Shown here in pieces: positions 1 through 4,795 of a stretch of DNA of 10,050 bases. The stretch is taken from the NCBI GenBank assembly GCA_012510865.1, contig JAAZHF010000128.1:1-10050 (forward strand), written 5' to 3'. The DNA is from Gammaproteobacteria bacterium. Lineage in GTDB: Bacteria > Pseudomonadota > Gammaproteobacteria > Xanthomonadales > Xanthomonadaceae. A program made the position numbers and the translations under genes. Within the stretch, counting starts at the first letter, position 1. Each line of letters opens with the position of its first letter. The notes under the pieces are model-generated. The model saw only the letters and a list, made by a program, of their open reading frames with translations, did no database searches and was not told where the DNA came from.

Positions 1-344
1 CCCGCGCACAGGCGGTCGAGATCTACCGCCGCGACTTCTGGCTGGCCCAGCAGTGCGACAAGCTGCCGGCGGCCATCGCCTTCCAGCTGCTCGACGCCGG
101 CGTGAACCACGGCCCGGGCAACGCCATCCGCTGGCTGCAGGCCGCCGCCGGCGCTGCGGTCGATGGCGCCATCGGCCCGCGCACCCTCGCCGCGGTCCTC
201 CGCGCCGACCAGAACGACCTGCTGCTGCGCTTCAACGCCGCGCGGCTGGATTTCTACGCATCGCTGTCGACCTTCGCAGCCTTCGGGCGCGGCTGGGTGC
301 GGCGAGTGGCCGCCAACCTGCGTCATGCCTCGGGGGACAACTGA
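1..344 (+). CDS. Phage endolysin, C-terminal part (GH108-type N-acetylmuramidase with peptidoglycan-binding domain)
   Basis: This is the 3' end of a peptidoglycan-degrading endolysin; the reading frame enters from the left edge (first full codon at position 3) and 113 residues are visible. The segment YRRDFW...QCDKLP, then AFQLLDAGVNHGPGNAIRWLQ, then DGAIGPRTLAAV, is the usual pattern at the end of the GH108 catalytic domain running into the associated peptidoglycan-binding domain (PG_binding_3). The DGxxGPxTL motif is typical of that domain. In this family the catalytic glutamate lies near the N terminus, so it would be upstream of the window and cannot be checked. No secretion signal can be judged either. 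The stop TGA at 342-344 is one base before the next ATG. The holin and spanin genes just downstream support a host-lysis role. Family assignment is from motif memory; lysis function is inferred. Confidence 0.85.
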   Translation, partial: RAQAVEIYRRDFWLAQQCDKLPAAIAFQLLDAGVNHGPGNAIRWLQAAAGAAVDGAIGPRTLAAVLRADQNDLLLRFNAARLDFYASLSTFAAFGRGWVRRVAANLRHASGDN

Positions 345-345
345 C

Positions 346-489
346 ATGGGCCTGGGCTTCATCCTCGGATTCGCCAGCTGCGCGGTGGTCAGCGTGGCCT
401 TCCCGCGCGTCGGCGCGGCCCTGCACGCCGGCGTGCTGCGCGCCTGGGCGTGGCTGCGTCGCAACCTCCGCAGGGGGCCGGTCGCGTGA
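346..489 (+). CDS. Small membrane protein in lysis cassette (47 aa, unknown)
   Basis: A 47-residue protein beginning MGLGFILGFASCAVVSVAF. It has one short hydrophobic segment at about residues 3-20, followed by a strongly basic tail (LRRNLRRGPVA), so an N-out/C-in single-pass inner-membrane topology is plausible under the positive-inside rule. The start ATG at 346 is preceded by a G-rich Shine-Dalgarno-like run (GGGGGACA, from 332) and lies one base after the endolysin stop. Its TGA shares a base with the next gene's ATG (TGATG). I do not recognise a family. Location and topology fit a lysis accessory such as a pinholin-like or antiholin-like protein, but that is inference. An in-frame upstream ATG at 163 lies deep inside the endolysin and is unlikely to be used. 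Confidence 0.55.
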   Translation: MGLGFILGFASCAVVSVAFPRVGAALHAGVLRAWAWLRRNLRRGPVA

Positions 490-836
490 TGGACCTCGAG
501 CGCGCCGCCGGCGGCCGCATGCATTTCGTGCTCGGGACGGTCGAGCGCTGGGTCGTGGCCGCGGGCGCAACCACCCTGGTTGCGCTGATCGGCGTCGTGT
601 ACGTGGGGATCGCGGCCAAGATCGATGAGGGCAACCAGAACACCCGAGCGCTGACCGCGACGGTGTCCCAGGTGGTCACGCAGCAGGCGGTCACCAACGG
701 GCAGGTGGCCACGCTCACGCAGCAGCTCAGCGACGTGCCCCGGCTGAAGACCGACGTGGCCGAGACCAAGGTGCGCGTCGACCGGCTGGAACAGGATACG
801 AAGGAGCTCCGCCAGCTCCAGGGGCTGAAGCGATGA
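489..836 (+). CDS. Membrane-anchored coiled-coil protein in lysis cassette (115 aa, unknown)
   Basis: A 115-residue protein with a short N-terminal leader, one transmembrane helix at about residues 20-42 (WVVAAGATTLVALIGVVYVG), and then a long polar helix rich in Q, V, T, L, K and E (about 48-115). The later part has heptad-like spacing of hydrophobics (VRVDRLEQDTKELRQL), which reads as a coiled coil projecting from the membrane. This recalls phage membrane/coiled-coil lysis accessories such as the XhlA family, but XhlA proteins carry the helix at the C terminus, so the order is reversed and I do not assign it. The ATG at 489 overlaps the preceding stop by one base, with AGGGGG at 472-477 as a possible ribosome site. 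The stop overlaps the holin gene by ATGA, suggesting coupled translation. Confidence 0.6.
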   Translation: MDLERAAGGRMHFVLGTVERWVVAAGATTLVALIGVVYVGIAAKIDEGNQNTRALTATVSQVVTQQAVTNGQVATLTQQLSDVPRLKTDVAETKVRVDRLEQDTKELRQLQGLKR

Positions 837-1072
837 AGCTGATCGTCGACGACTGGCGCGACGTCTGGCGCTACTACTCCACGTGGGCGCTGGCGGTCCT
901 GGCGCTCGCGCCGGACATCTACAGCGTGCTGGTGTCGCTCAACCTGCTGGGCGGCGACACCATGCCGGCCAGCGCCGCTTGGATGGTGCGCGGCGTGGCC
1001 GTGGCCGGCGTGCTGGCGCGCTTCATCAACCAGGCGAAGCCGGGCGGCCTGCCGCCGCAGGTGGACCCGTGA
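833..1072 (+). CDS. Putative holin (79 aa, two transmembrane helices)
   Basis: A 79-residue protein with an acidic/aromatic amphipathic N terminus (LIVDDWRDVWRYYSTW), one hydrophobic helix at about residues 18-40 and a second at about 48-64, ending in a short polar tail. The DDWRxxWRxxS start, two helices and FINQ near the end resemble the small phage membrane-protein family known to me as DUF7940, found in lysis cassettes and often annotated as holin. A holin would form lesions in the inner membrane that release or activate the endolysin. The start overlaps the previous gene by ATGA at 833-836 and the next gene starts with a GTGA overlap at 1069-1072. The assignment rests on size, topology and position between endolysin and spanins; no holin function is demonstrated by sequence alone. 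Confidence 0.65.
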   Translation: MKLIVDDWRDVWRYYSTWALAVLALAPDIYSVLVSLNLLGGDTMPASAAWMVRGVAVAGVLARFINQAKPGGLPPQVDP

Positions 1073-1491
1073 TCGCGTGGAGCGCTCTGCCCTGGGGCCG
1101 GATCGTCGCGACCGTCGCCATGCTGCTGCTGGCGTGGCGCGCGGTGAGCTGGGGCGTGGAGACCATCCGTGAGGGCGGCCGCGAGGAAGCGCGGGCGGCC
1201 GCGGCGGTGGAGATCGCGCAGTTGCAGGGGCAGCTGGCCACCGAGAAGACGCAGGTTGCCACCTGCGCAGCCAGCCTCGTCCGCGTGAACGAAGAAGCCG
1301 CCCGCGGCATCCGCGAGGCGGAAGCGCGCATGCGCCGCGGGGAGATCGCGGCGGCTGAAGCGCAGGCCGGCGCCCGAGACGACGCGGCCGAGGGGGCGAG
1401 GGCGTCCGGGGCCCTGACTGCCGCCCGCGCCGAACCCACCTGCCGCGAGCAACTGGAGATGACGTTGTGTCCCAGCATTCCGCTGCTCTGA
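1069..1491 (+). CDS. Inner-membrane spanin (Rz-like)
   Basis: A 140-residue protein starting at GTG 1069, chosen because it overlaps the holin stop (GTGA) and puts a membrane anchor at the N terminus. An uncharged helix at about residues 10-27 (GRIVATVAMLLLAWRAVSWG) is followed by a long Ala/Glu/Arg-rich alpha-helical region (about 32-125) of coiled-coil type, as in i-spanins of the Rz class. The protein would sit in the inner membrane with the helix spanning the periplasm and would fuse inner and outer membranes together with the lipoprotein encoded next. The 3' end overlaps the Rz1-like gene by 25 bp in another frame, the common overlapping-spanin arrangement. Sequence conservation in spanins is low, so the call rests mainly on architecture and gene pairing. 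Confidence 0.8.
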   Translation: MIAWSALPWGRIVATVAMLLLAWRAVSWGVETIREGGREEARAAAAVEIAQLQGQLATEKTQVATCAASLVRVNEEAARGIREAEARMRRGEIAAAEAQAGARDDAAEGARASGALTAARAEPTCREQLEMTLCPSIPLL

Positions 1492-1760
1492 TCCTTGCCT
1501 TGGCCGTGGCGACCCTGGCCGGCTGTGCCAGCCGTCCCGCGTCGGAGCCGCAGCGCATCGTGGTGCCCGAGATCGTCACCGTTCCGGTGCGCGAGTACGT
1601 CCCGGTGCCGGCCGAACTCACGCGCGCCTGTCCGGAGACGCGGGCGGAGCAGCGCACCGTCGAGGCCGTGGTCCATGCATACAACGCCAACGTGCTGGCC
1701 CTGCGCCAGTGCAACCGGCAGCTGCGCCTGATCCGGGCGCTGGAGGCCGACCAGCCGTGA
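1467..1760 (+). CDS. Outer-membrane lipoprotein spanin (Rz1/LysC-like)
   Basis: A 97-residue lipoprotein starting at GTG 1467, inside the end of the Rz-like gene. The signal peptide ALILALAVATLAGC ends in a lipobox (LAGC) with the acylated cysteine at residue 20; the +2 residue is Ala, which fits outer-membrane sorting. The mature N-terminal part is proline/valine-rich (VVPEIVTVPVREYVPVPAEL), and the string VPAELTRACPE is typical of Rz1/LysC-type o-spanins. The C-terminal half is helical (VVHAYNANVLALRQCNRQLRLI) and could contact the i-spanin coiled coil. A GGAGA stretch at about 1457-1461 can serve as ribosome site. It would work with the 1069-1491 product in outer-membrane disruption, the last step of lysis in Gram-negative hosts. 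Confidence 0.85.
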   Translation: MSQHSAALILALAVATLAGCASRPASEPQRIVVPEIVTVPVREYVPVPAELTRACPETRAEQRTVEAVVHAYNANVLALRQCNRQLRLIRALEADQP

Positions 1761-1765
1761 GCCAG
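1753..1765 (+). repeat. 13-bp direct repeat, copy 1 (start of DUF1508 gene)
   Basis: AGCCGTGAGCCAG, spanning the last codons and stop of the o-spanin gene and the GTG AGC CAG start of the DUF1508 gene. It is identical to 1956-1968, 203 bp downstream. Confidence 0.9.
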
Positions 1766-1963
1766 TCCACCGCCGGTCGCTACGTCGTGTTCCAGGACCG
1801 TTCCGGCGCCTGGCGCTGGCGCCTTGTCGCCCGCAACGGCCGGATCGTGGCCGTTGGCGAGGCGCACACCCGCCCGCGCGACGCGGCCCGCGCCGCCGCG
1901 GCGGTCGCACGCATCGCGGGCAGCGCCAGGCTGCCTGGCGGCGCGCCAGGGAGGAAGCCGTGA
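1757..1963 (+). CDS. DUF1508 (YegP-like) small protein
   Basis: A 68-residue protein with the DUF1508 pattern: RYVVFQDRSGAWRWRLVARNGRIVAVGEAHTRPRDAARA, meaning two beta strands with an FxDRxGxWRWRL core, an NGRIVA turn and a helix with RDAARAAAAV. Many cellular YegP-type proteins carry this unit in tandem; here there is one complete copy plus a short basic Gly/Pro tail. Its biochemical function is not established. The start GTG 1757 overlaps the o-spanin stop (GTGA) and has GGAGG at 1742-1746; the end overlaps the next gene by GTGA. A 13-bp sequence covering its start recurs exactly at the next gene's start (see repeats), hinting that this small gene is a cassette inserted between lysis and neck genes. 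Being a cargo gene ('moron') rather than a structural gene is inference. Confidence 0.75.
   Translation: MSQSTAGRYVVFQDRSGAWRWRLVARNGRIVAVGEAHTRPRDAARAAAAVARIAGSARLPGGAPGRKP
1948..1955 (+). promoter_or_regulatory. Strong Shine-Dalgarno for the 262-aa gene
   Basis: AGGGAGGA lies 4 bases upstream of GTG 1960, close to a full anti-SD match. It supports GTG 1960 as the start rather than a later in-frame GTG, and is stronger than most ribosome sites in the window. Confidence 0.7.
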
Positions 1964-1968
1964 GCCAG
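1956..1968 (+). repeat. 13-bp direct repeat, copy 2 (end of DUF1508 gene / start of next gene)
   Basis: AGCCGTGAGCCAG again, spanning the DUF1508 stop and the GTG AGC CAG start of the 262-aa gene. Recombination between the copies would remove the DUF1508 gene exactly and leave one intact junction. Confidence 0.9.
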
Positions 1969-2748
1969 ATCCTCCGCGTGGCCGTGGACGCCGACAACAT
2001 GCTGGGCCGCCAGTTCACCGAGCTCGAGCGCCACAATCTGCCTTTCGCGATCGTCCAGGCCTGCAACGCCACGGCCTTCGAGATCCGGGAGACCTGGAAG
2101 CGCACTGCGCCGCGGGTGTTCGACCGGCCCACGCGCATGACGGTGAACGCCGCGCAGTACCGCAAGGCCACCAGGGACCGGCTGTACGCCGAGGTCTTCA
2201 TCCGCGACGAGGCCCACAAGGGCACGCCGCCGTCGAAGTACCTGTTCCCGCAGGTGGAAGGCGGGGAGCGCACGGCCAAGGGCATGGAGCGCCTGCTGAT
2301 GAGCAAGGGCGCCATGCCGCAAGGCATGTTCGCGGTGCCCGGCAAGGGCGTGGAGCTGGACGCCCACGGCAACGTGCGGGCCGGGCAGGTGCGGCAGATC
2401 CTCTCGCAGCTCGGAGCCGGCCTCGAGTCCGGCTACGTGTCCAACGAGAGCGAGGCGAGCCGCGGCCGCCGCCTGCGCCGACAGGCCAAGCGCGGCGATC
2501 GCGGCGGCAACTACTTCGTGATCAAGCAGAAGCGCGGTCGCCTGCTGCCCGGCGTCTATGAACGCCTTGTCACCGGATTCGGCAGCGGCGTGCGCAGCAT
2601 CTTCGTATTCGTCCGTTCGGTGCGCTACCGCCAGCGCTTCGACATCTACGGCCTGGCGCAGCGGCAGTGGGATCGCCTGATGCCGTTCCACTTCAGGCGC
2701 GAGCTGCAGAAGGCGCTCGAGTCGTCGAAGTTCAGGGGGCGCGGATGA
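1960..2748 (+). CDS. Phage neck/tail-region structural protein of uncharacterised family (262 aa)
   Basis: A 262-residue soluble protein I recognise as a recurring but functionally unassigned family in siphophage and prophage tail modules. Visible landmarks are: NATAFEIRETWKR (36-48), PRVFDRPTRMTVNA (51-64), a basic stretch and KGTPPSKYLFPQVEGG (87-102), and AVPGKGVELDAHGN followed by GQVRQILSQL (125-151). After that come a very basic segment (RGRRLRRQAKRG, about 169-180), a beta-rich part ending in IFVFVRSVRYRQRFDIYG, and a C-terminal helix. There are no membrane segments. It lies just before an FII-like and a gpU-like gene, which makes a neck or tail-completion role likely, for example a functional equivalent of an HK97 gp10-type protein, though it is much longer than that family. 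The start GTG 1960 is backed by a strong ribosome site; the stop overlaps the next start (ATGA). Confidence 0.7.
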   Translation: MSQILRVAVDADNMLGRQFTELERHNLPFAIVQACNATAFEIRETWKRTAPRVFDRPTRMTVNAAQYRKATRDRLYAEVFIRDEAHKGTPPSKYLFPQVEGGERTAKGMERLLMSKGAMPQGMFAVPGKGVELDAHGNVRAGQVRQILSQLGAGLESGYVSNESEASRGRRLRRQAKRGDRGGNYFVIKQKRGRLLPGVYERLVTGFGSGVRSIFVFVRSVRYRQRFDIYGLAQRQWDRLMPFHFRRELQKALESSKFRGRG

Positions 2749-3137
2749 GCCAGGAAGCATTCCTCCGCGACTTCGACGCCGGCGCCTTCACGGCCTTCGC
2801 CGATGCGGGCCTGGCCGACGCCGCGACGTATCTGTCGCCGGCGGCGCTGGCCGCCCTGCAGGCCATCGCCGACCACGACCCGGACGATCCGGATGCGCCG
2901 GCGCCGCCGGACGCGCCGGTGCCGCTCGCCTGCACGGTGCTGGTCGATCGCAACGTCGAAGACTTCGGTGACGACCTCGCACCCGTCTCCGTGGGTCGCA
3001 CGAGGCTGACGGTGCAGCGCGCCGAATTCGAGCCGGAAGCGGGCGGAAAGGTCACCGTCGGCGCCGCGGTCTACACGCTTGTGCAGCGCACGCGCAGCGA
3101 CGAAAGCGCCAGCGCCTGGTGGGTGAGCCATGAGTAG
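2745..3137 (+). CDS. Putative head-tail joining protein (FII-like)
   Basis: A 130-residue protein, probably sitting at the head-tail interface. The start ATG 2745 is set by the ATGA overlap with the previous stop and AGGGGG at 2734-2739. The first half is helical (FLRDFDAGAFTAFADAGLADAATYL), followed by an Ala/Asp/Pro-rich linker (about 48-65). The second half is a compact beta-barrel-like pattern: CTVLVDRNVEDFG, then TRLTVQRAEFEPEAGG, then KVTVGAAVYTLVQRTRSDE, ending SAWWV. Short siphophage joining proteins of the lambda FII and 'Gifsy-2' type have this layout: an N-terminal helical part, a first strand with a conserved D/F-rich region, and a terminal GxxY-V...R pattern. Direct identity is not strong, so the role is inferred from layout, size and position directly before the gpU-like gene. 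Confidence 0.55.
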   Translation: MSQEAFLRDFDAGAFTAFADAGLADAATYLSPAALAALQAIADHDPDDPDAPAPPDAPVPLACTVLVDRNVEDFGDDLAPVSVGRTRLTVQRAEFEPEAGGKVTVGAAVYTLVQRTRSDESASAWWVSHE

Positions 3138-3567
3138 CCCGCGCGCCATCTACCTTGCGGCCATCGCCGACTGCCTGCGGCGGATCCGCGCGTCGTCGGG
3201 CTACAACACCGACGCCGGCCTGGCGGTGACGCTCGAGCCTGCCCCGGTGGTATCGGAGGACGGCAAGCCCGTGCTGTCGCCGGTGTGGGAGCGCCAGGCG
3301 CGCGCCACCGACCCCGCGGCGCGGAACAAGCGCATGACCACCGTAGCCATCCTCGCCAAGGTGCCGGCGGCGTATGGAAACGCGCAGGGCGTGCTCGACA
3401 TGATCGTGCAGGACGTCGAGACCTGCCTGCGCGACCAGCAGTTCCGGTTCCCGGCGGGCTACGACTTCCCGCAGTACCAATCCGCCGAACCGATCGCGGC
3501 CAGCGCCGCCGCCGGCTGGGTGGGCGCGGTGATCACGGTCTCCGGCCACATCCCCATCCACTCCTGA
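3130..3567 (+). CDS. Putative tail terminator / tail completion protein (gpU-like)
   Basis: A 145-residue protein starting at ATG 3130, 8 bp inside the previous gene. It opens with a helix (AIYLAAIADCLRRIRASSGYNTDAG) in which the final SGYNTDAG resembles the 'NGYxTDxG' pattern at the end of helix 1 in several phage tail-terminator families. It continues with alternating beta strands and helices, including VAILAKVPAAYGNAQGVLDMIVQDVETCLRD, and ends with a strand (GAVITVSGHIPI). In lambda-type tails such a protein (gpU) forms a hexameric ring that stops tube growth and makes the surface for head joining. It is followed directly by the tube gene, as in many siphophages. The call is from fold-level pattern and gene order. 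Confidence 0.6.
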   Translation: MSSPRAIYLAAIADCLRRIRASSGYNTDAGLAVTLEPAPVVSEDGKPVLSPVWERQARATDPAARNKRMTTVAILAKVPAAYGNAQGVLDMIVQDVETCLRDQQFRFPAGYDFPQYQSAEPIAASAAAGWVGAVITVSGHIPIHS

Positions 3568-3608
3568 ACCCCGCCGCCCGGGCGCGGCTACACCACGAGG
3601 ACATCGCA
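3568..3608 (+). other. Only intergenic gap (41 bp) with short hairpin and ribosome site of tail tube gene
   Basis: All other junctions in the window overlap or are at most 2 bases apart. This gap contains GCCGC (3573-3577) and GCGGC (3584-3588), able to form a 5-bp stem with a 6-base loop; it also contains the 10-bp palindrome CGCCCGGGCG (3575-3584). No T-run follows, so it is not a recognisable intrinsic terminator. GAGG at 3597-3600 is 8 bases before ATG 3609 and is a good ribosome site. I see no convincing -35/-10 promoter. Confidence 0.5.
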
Positions 3609-4355
3609 ATGGAAGATTACAGCTACCTGGGCAGCGGCATCGTTCTGATCCGCGAGCATGGCTCGAACGGGGCCTGGGCCGAGCTCGGCAACACGTCGGC
3701 CTTCAGCATCTCGCCGGAGGTCAACTCGCTGCAGCTCGCCGATTTCCAGAACCCCGGCGGCGGCATCCAGAACCGCGTCGACCGCGTCACCAACTGGAAC
3801 CTCAACCTCACCTTCCACGACATCAACGCCGCCAACCTGGCGCGCTTCACACGCGGCCATGCGACCGAGGTCGCCGCGGGCAGCGTGACCGCGGAGGCGC
3901 ACCGCAGCTACAAGGGCTCCTGGATCCCGCTGAAGTACCCGGCGCTCGCCGTCACCTCCGTGGAGCCGGCCGGCGGCGGCACCGCGTATGAGGCGGGCAC
4001 GGACTACATCGTCGACCGCGGCATGCTGTTCATCCCCGCGACGTCCACCATCCCCGACGCCACCACCACCGACAACATCGAGGTGGACTACACCCACGGT
4101 GCCATGGGCCGCGTGGAAGCCGGCGTGACCGCGCAGAAGTTCTTCGAGATCCAGTTGCACTCGGCGAATGAAGCGCGCAGCGGCAAGCGCGTGCAGGCGG
4201 TCTGCCACAAGGTCAGCGGCGGCATGCTGGAGACGCTGGCGCTGCTGGGCGACGAGTACGCAGGCCCGAGCGTGACCCAGTCGATCACCAAGGACGCGTC
4301 CAAGCGCACCGGCGCCAACGTGTCCGAGTACTTCTACTGGAACCAGGAGAAGTGA
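3609..4355 (+). CDS. Major tail tube protein
   Basis: A 248-residue protein that most likely polymerises as stacked rings to form the tail tube. The start ATG 3609 has GAGG at 3597-3600; the same frame is open further upstream, but that part overlaps the terminator gene and has no ribosome site. Typical tube features are: MEDYSYLGSGIVLI at the N terminus, ELGNTSAFSISPEVNSLQL (25-43), the NWNLNLTFHDINAANLARF core (62-80), and the late strands KFFEIQLHSANEARSGKRVQAVCHKV. Between these, about residues 108-163 hold an extra beta-rich insert (VTSVEPAGGGTAYEAGTDY, VDRGMLFIPA, NIEVDYTH), probably displayed on the tube exterior. Position before the assembly chaperone and tape measure, plus a stand-alone ribosome site suited to high expression, support the call. 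The stop overlaps the alternative chaperone start by GTGA. Confidence 0.85.
   Translation: MEDYSYLGSGIVLIREHGSNGAWAELGNTSAFSISPEVNSLQLADFQNPGGGIQNRVDRVTNWNLNLTFHDINAANLARFTRGHATEVAAGSVTAEAHRSYKGSWIPLKYPALAVTSVEPAGGGTAYEAGTDYIVDRGMLFIPATSTIPDATTTDNIEVDYTHGAMGRVEAGVTAQKFFEIQLHSANEARSGKRVQAVCHKVSGGMLETLALLGDEYAGPSVTQSITKDASKRTGANVSEYFYWNQEK
4345..4349 (+). promoter_or_regulatory. Shine-Dalgarno deciding the chaperone start
   Basis: AGGAG here is 8 bases from GTG 4358 but only 2 bases from GTG 4352 in the same frame. Spacing therefore favours 4358 as the start. Confidence 0.6.
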
Positions 4356-4357
4356 CG

Positions 4358-4795
4358 GTGCCCGACGCCCTGGAGGCCATCGCGCCCTCCACGCGCGAGG
4401 TCGAGTACGCGGGTGAGCGGCTGGTGGTCCAGCCGCTCACCGTGGGCCAGATCCCGGCCGTGGTCCGCAACGCCCGGCCGGTGATCAACAGCGTCCTGGC
4501 CCTCGAGGCGTCCGACGACGACGAGGGGGCTCTGGTCGACCTCGCCCTGGATCTGATCGAGCGGCACGGGGAGGGCATCTTCGAGGCCGCTGCGCTGCTT
4601 TCTGGATCCAGCGTCGACGTGATCCAGCGCGGCGCCCCCGACGAGCTGGTGCGGCTTGGCAGGGCGATTTATGAGGTGAACCGCGATTTTTTCGCCCAGC
4701 GCCTCGCGCCGATGCTCGCCGAGTGGCGGGAAAGCAGGAGCGCTGGGGCTGGGAAGACACCCTCGACGCCCTCGTCGCCGCCGGCTACCCACTGA
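4358..4795 (+). CDS. Tail assembly chaperone, short form (lambda gpG-like)
   Basis: The 145-residue unshifted product starts MPDALEAIAPS. GTG 4358 is chosen for its AGGAG at ideal distance; GTG 4352 in the same frame (two extra residues, GTGA overlap) is the alternative. A beta-strand opening (REVEYAGERLVVQPLTVGQIPAVV) is followed by helices (SVLALEASDD, LVDLALDLIERHGEGIFEAAALLSG) and IYEVNRDFFAQRLAPMLAEWRE, a typical tail-chaperone layout. After the double Phe the zero-frame tail becomes low-complexity (SAGAGKTPSTPSSPPATH). The gene lies between the tube and tape measure genes, the standard site of chaperones that keep the tape measure soluble and recruit tube subunits. A TTTTTTC heptamer at the FF codons and an open -1 frame downstream show that a longer form is also made, as for lambda G/GT. 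Neither form is expected in the finished virion. Confidence 0.85.
   Translation: MPDALEAIAPSTREVEYAGERLVVQPLTVGQIPAVVRNARPVINSVLALEASDDDEGALVDLALDLIERHGEGIFEAAALLSGSSVDVIQRGAPDELVRLGRAIYEVNRDFFAQRLAPMLAEWRESRSAGAGKTPSTPSSPPATH
4687..4693 (+). promoter_or_regulatory. Programmed -1 ribosomal frameshift slippery site TTTTTTC
   Basis: T TTT TTC matches the X XXY YYZ slippery form in the chaperone frame (GAT TTT TTC, residues Asp-Phe-Phe). After a -1 slip both tRNAs re-pair on TTT TTT, and reading continues at CGC 4693 into a frame open to TGA 4951-4953. The preceding -1-frame stop is TGA 4672-4674, only 12 bases upstream of the heptamer, so the site sits right at the start of the window in which a shift is possible. 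A six-T run is also out of character in this GC-rich DNA, where Phe is almost always TTC. Confidence 0.88.

Noticed and set aside
53..628. 191-codon + strand frame overlapping the endolysin and the two small membrane genes
   Set aside because: Its product is Arg/Ala-rich with no domain, while the competing frames contain peptidoglycan-binding and transmembrane signals and tight start-stop junctions.
389..1867. Open reading frame of 492 codons on the - strand
   Set aside because: It runs opposite the lysis genes, is Arg/Ala/Pro-rich without recognisable motifs, and is explained by GC composition. The + strand genes have lipobox, transmembrane and family signals.
1026..2760. Reverse-strand frames opposite the spanin, DUF1508 and neck genes (1026-2372 and 1780-2760)
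   Set aside because: They overlap each other and well-supported + strand genes, with no ribosome site or domain. They are composition artefacts.
3575..3584. Palindrome CGCCCGGGCG as a transcription terminator
   Set aside because: No T-run follows and the stem is short. It lies in the middle of a tail operon where termination before the tube gene would make little sense.
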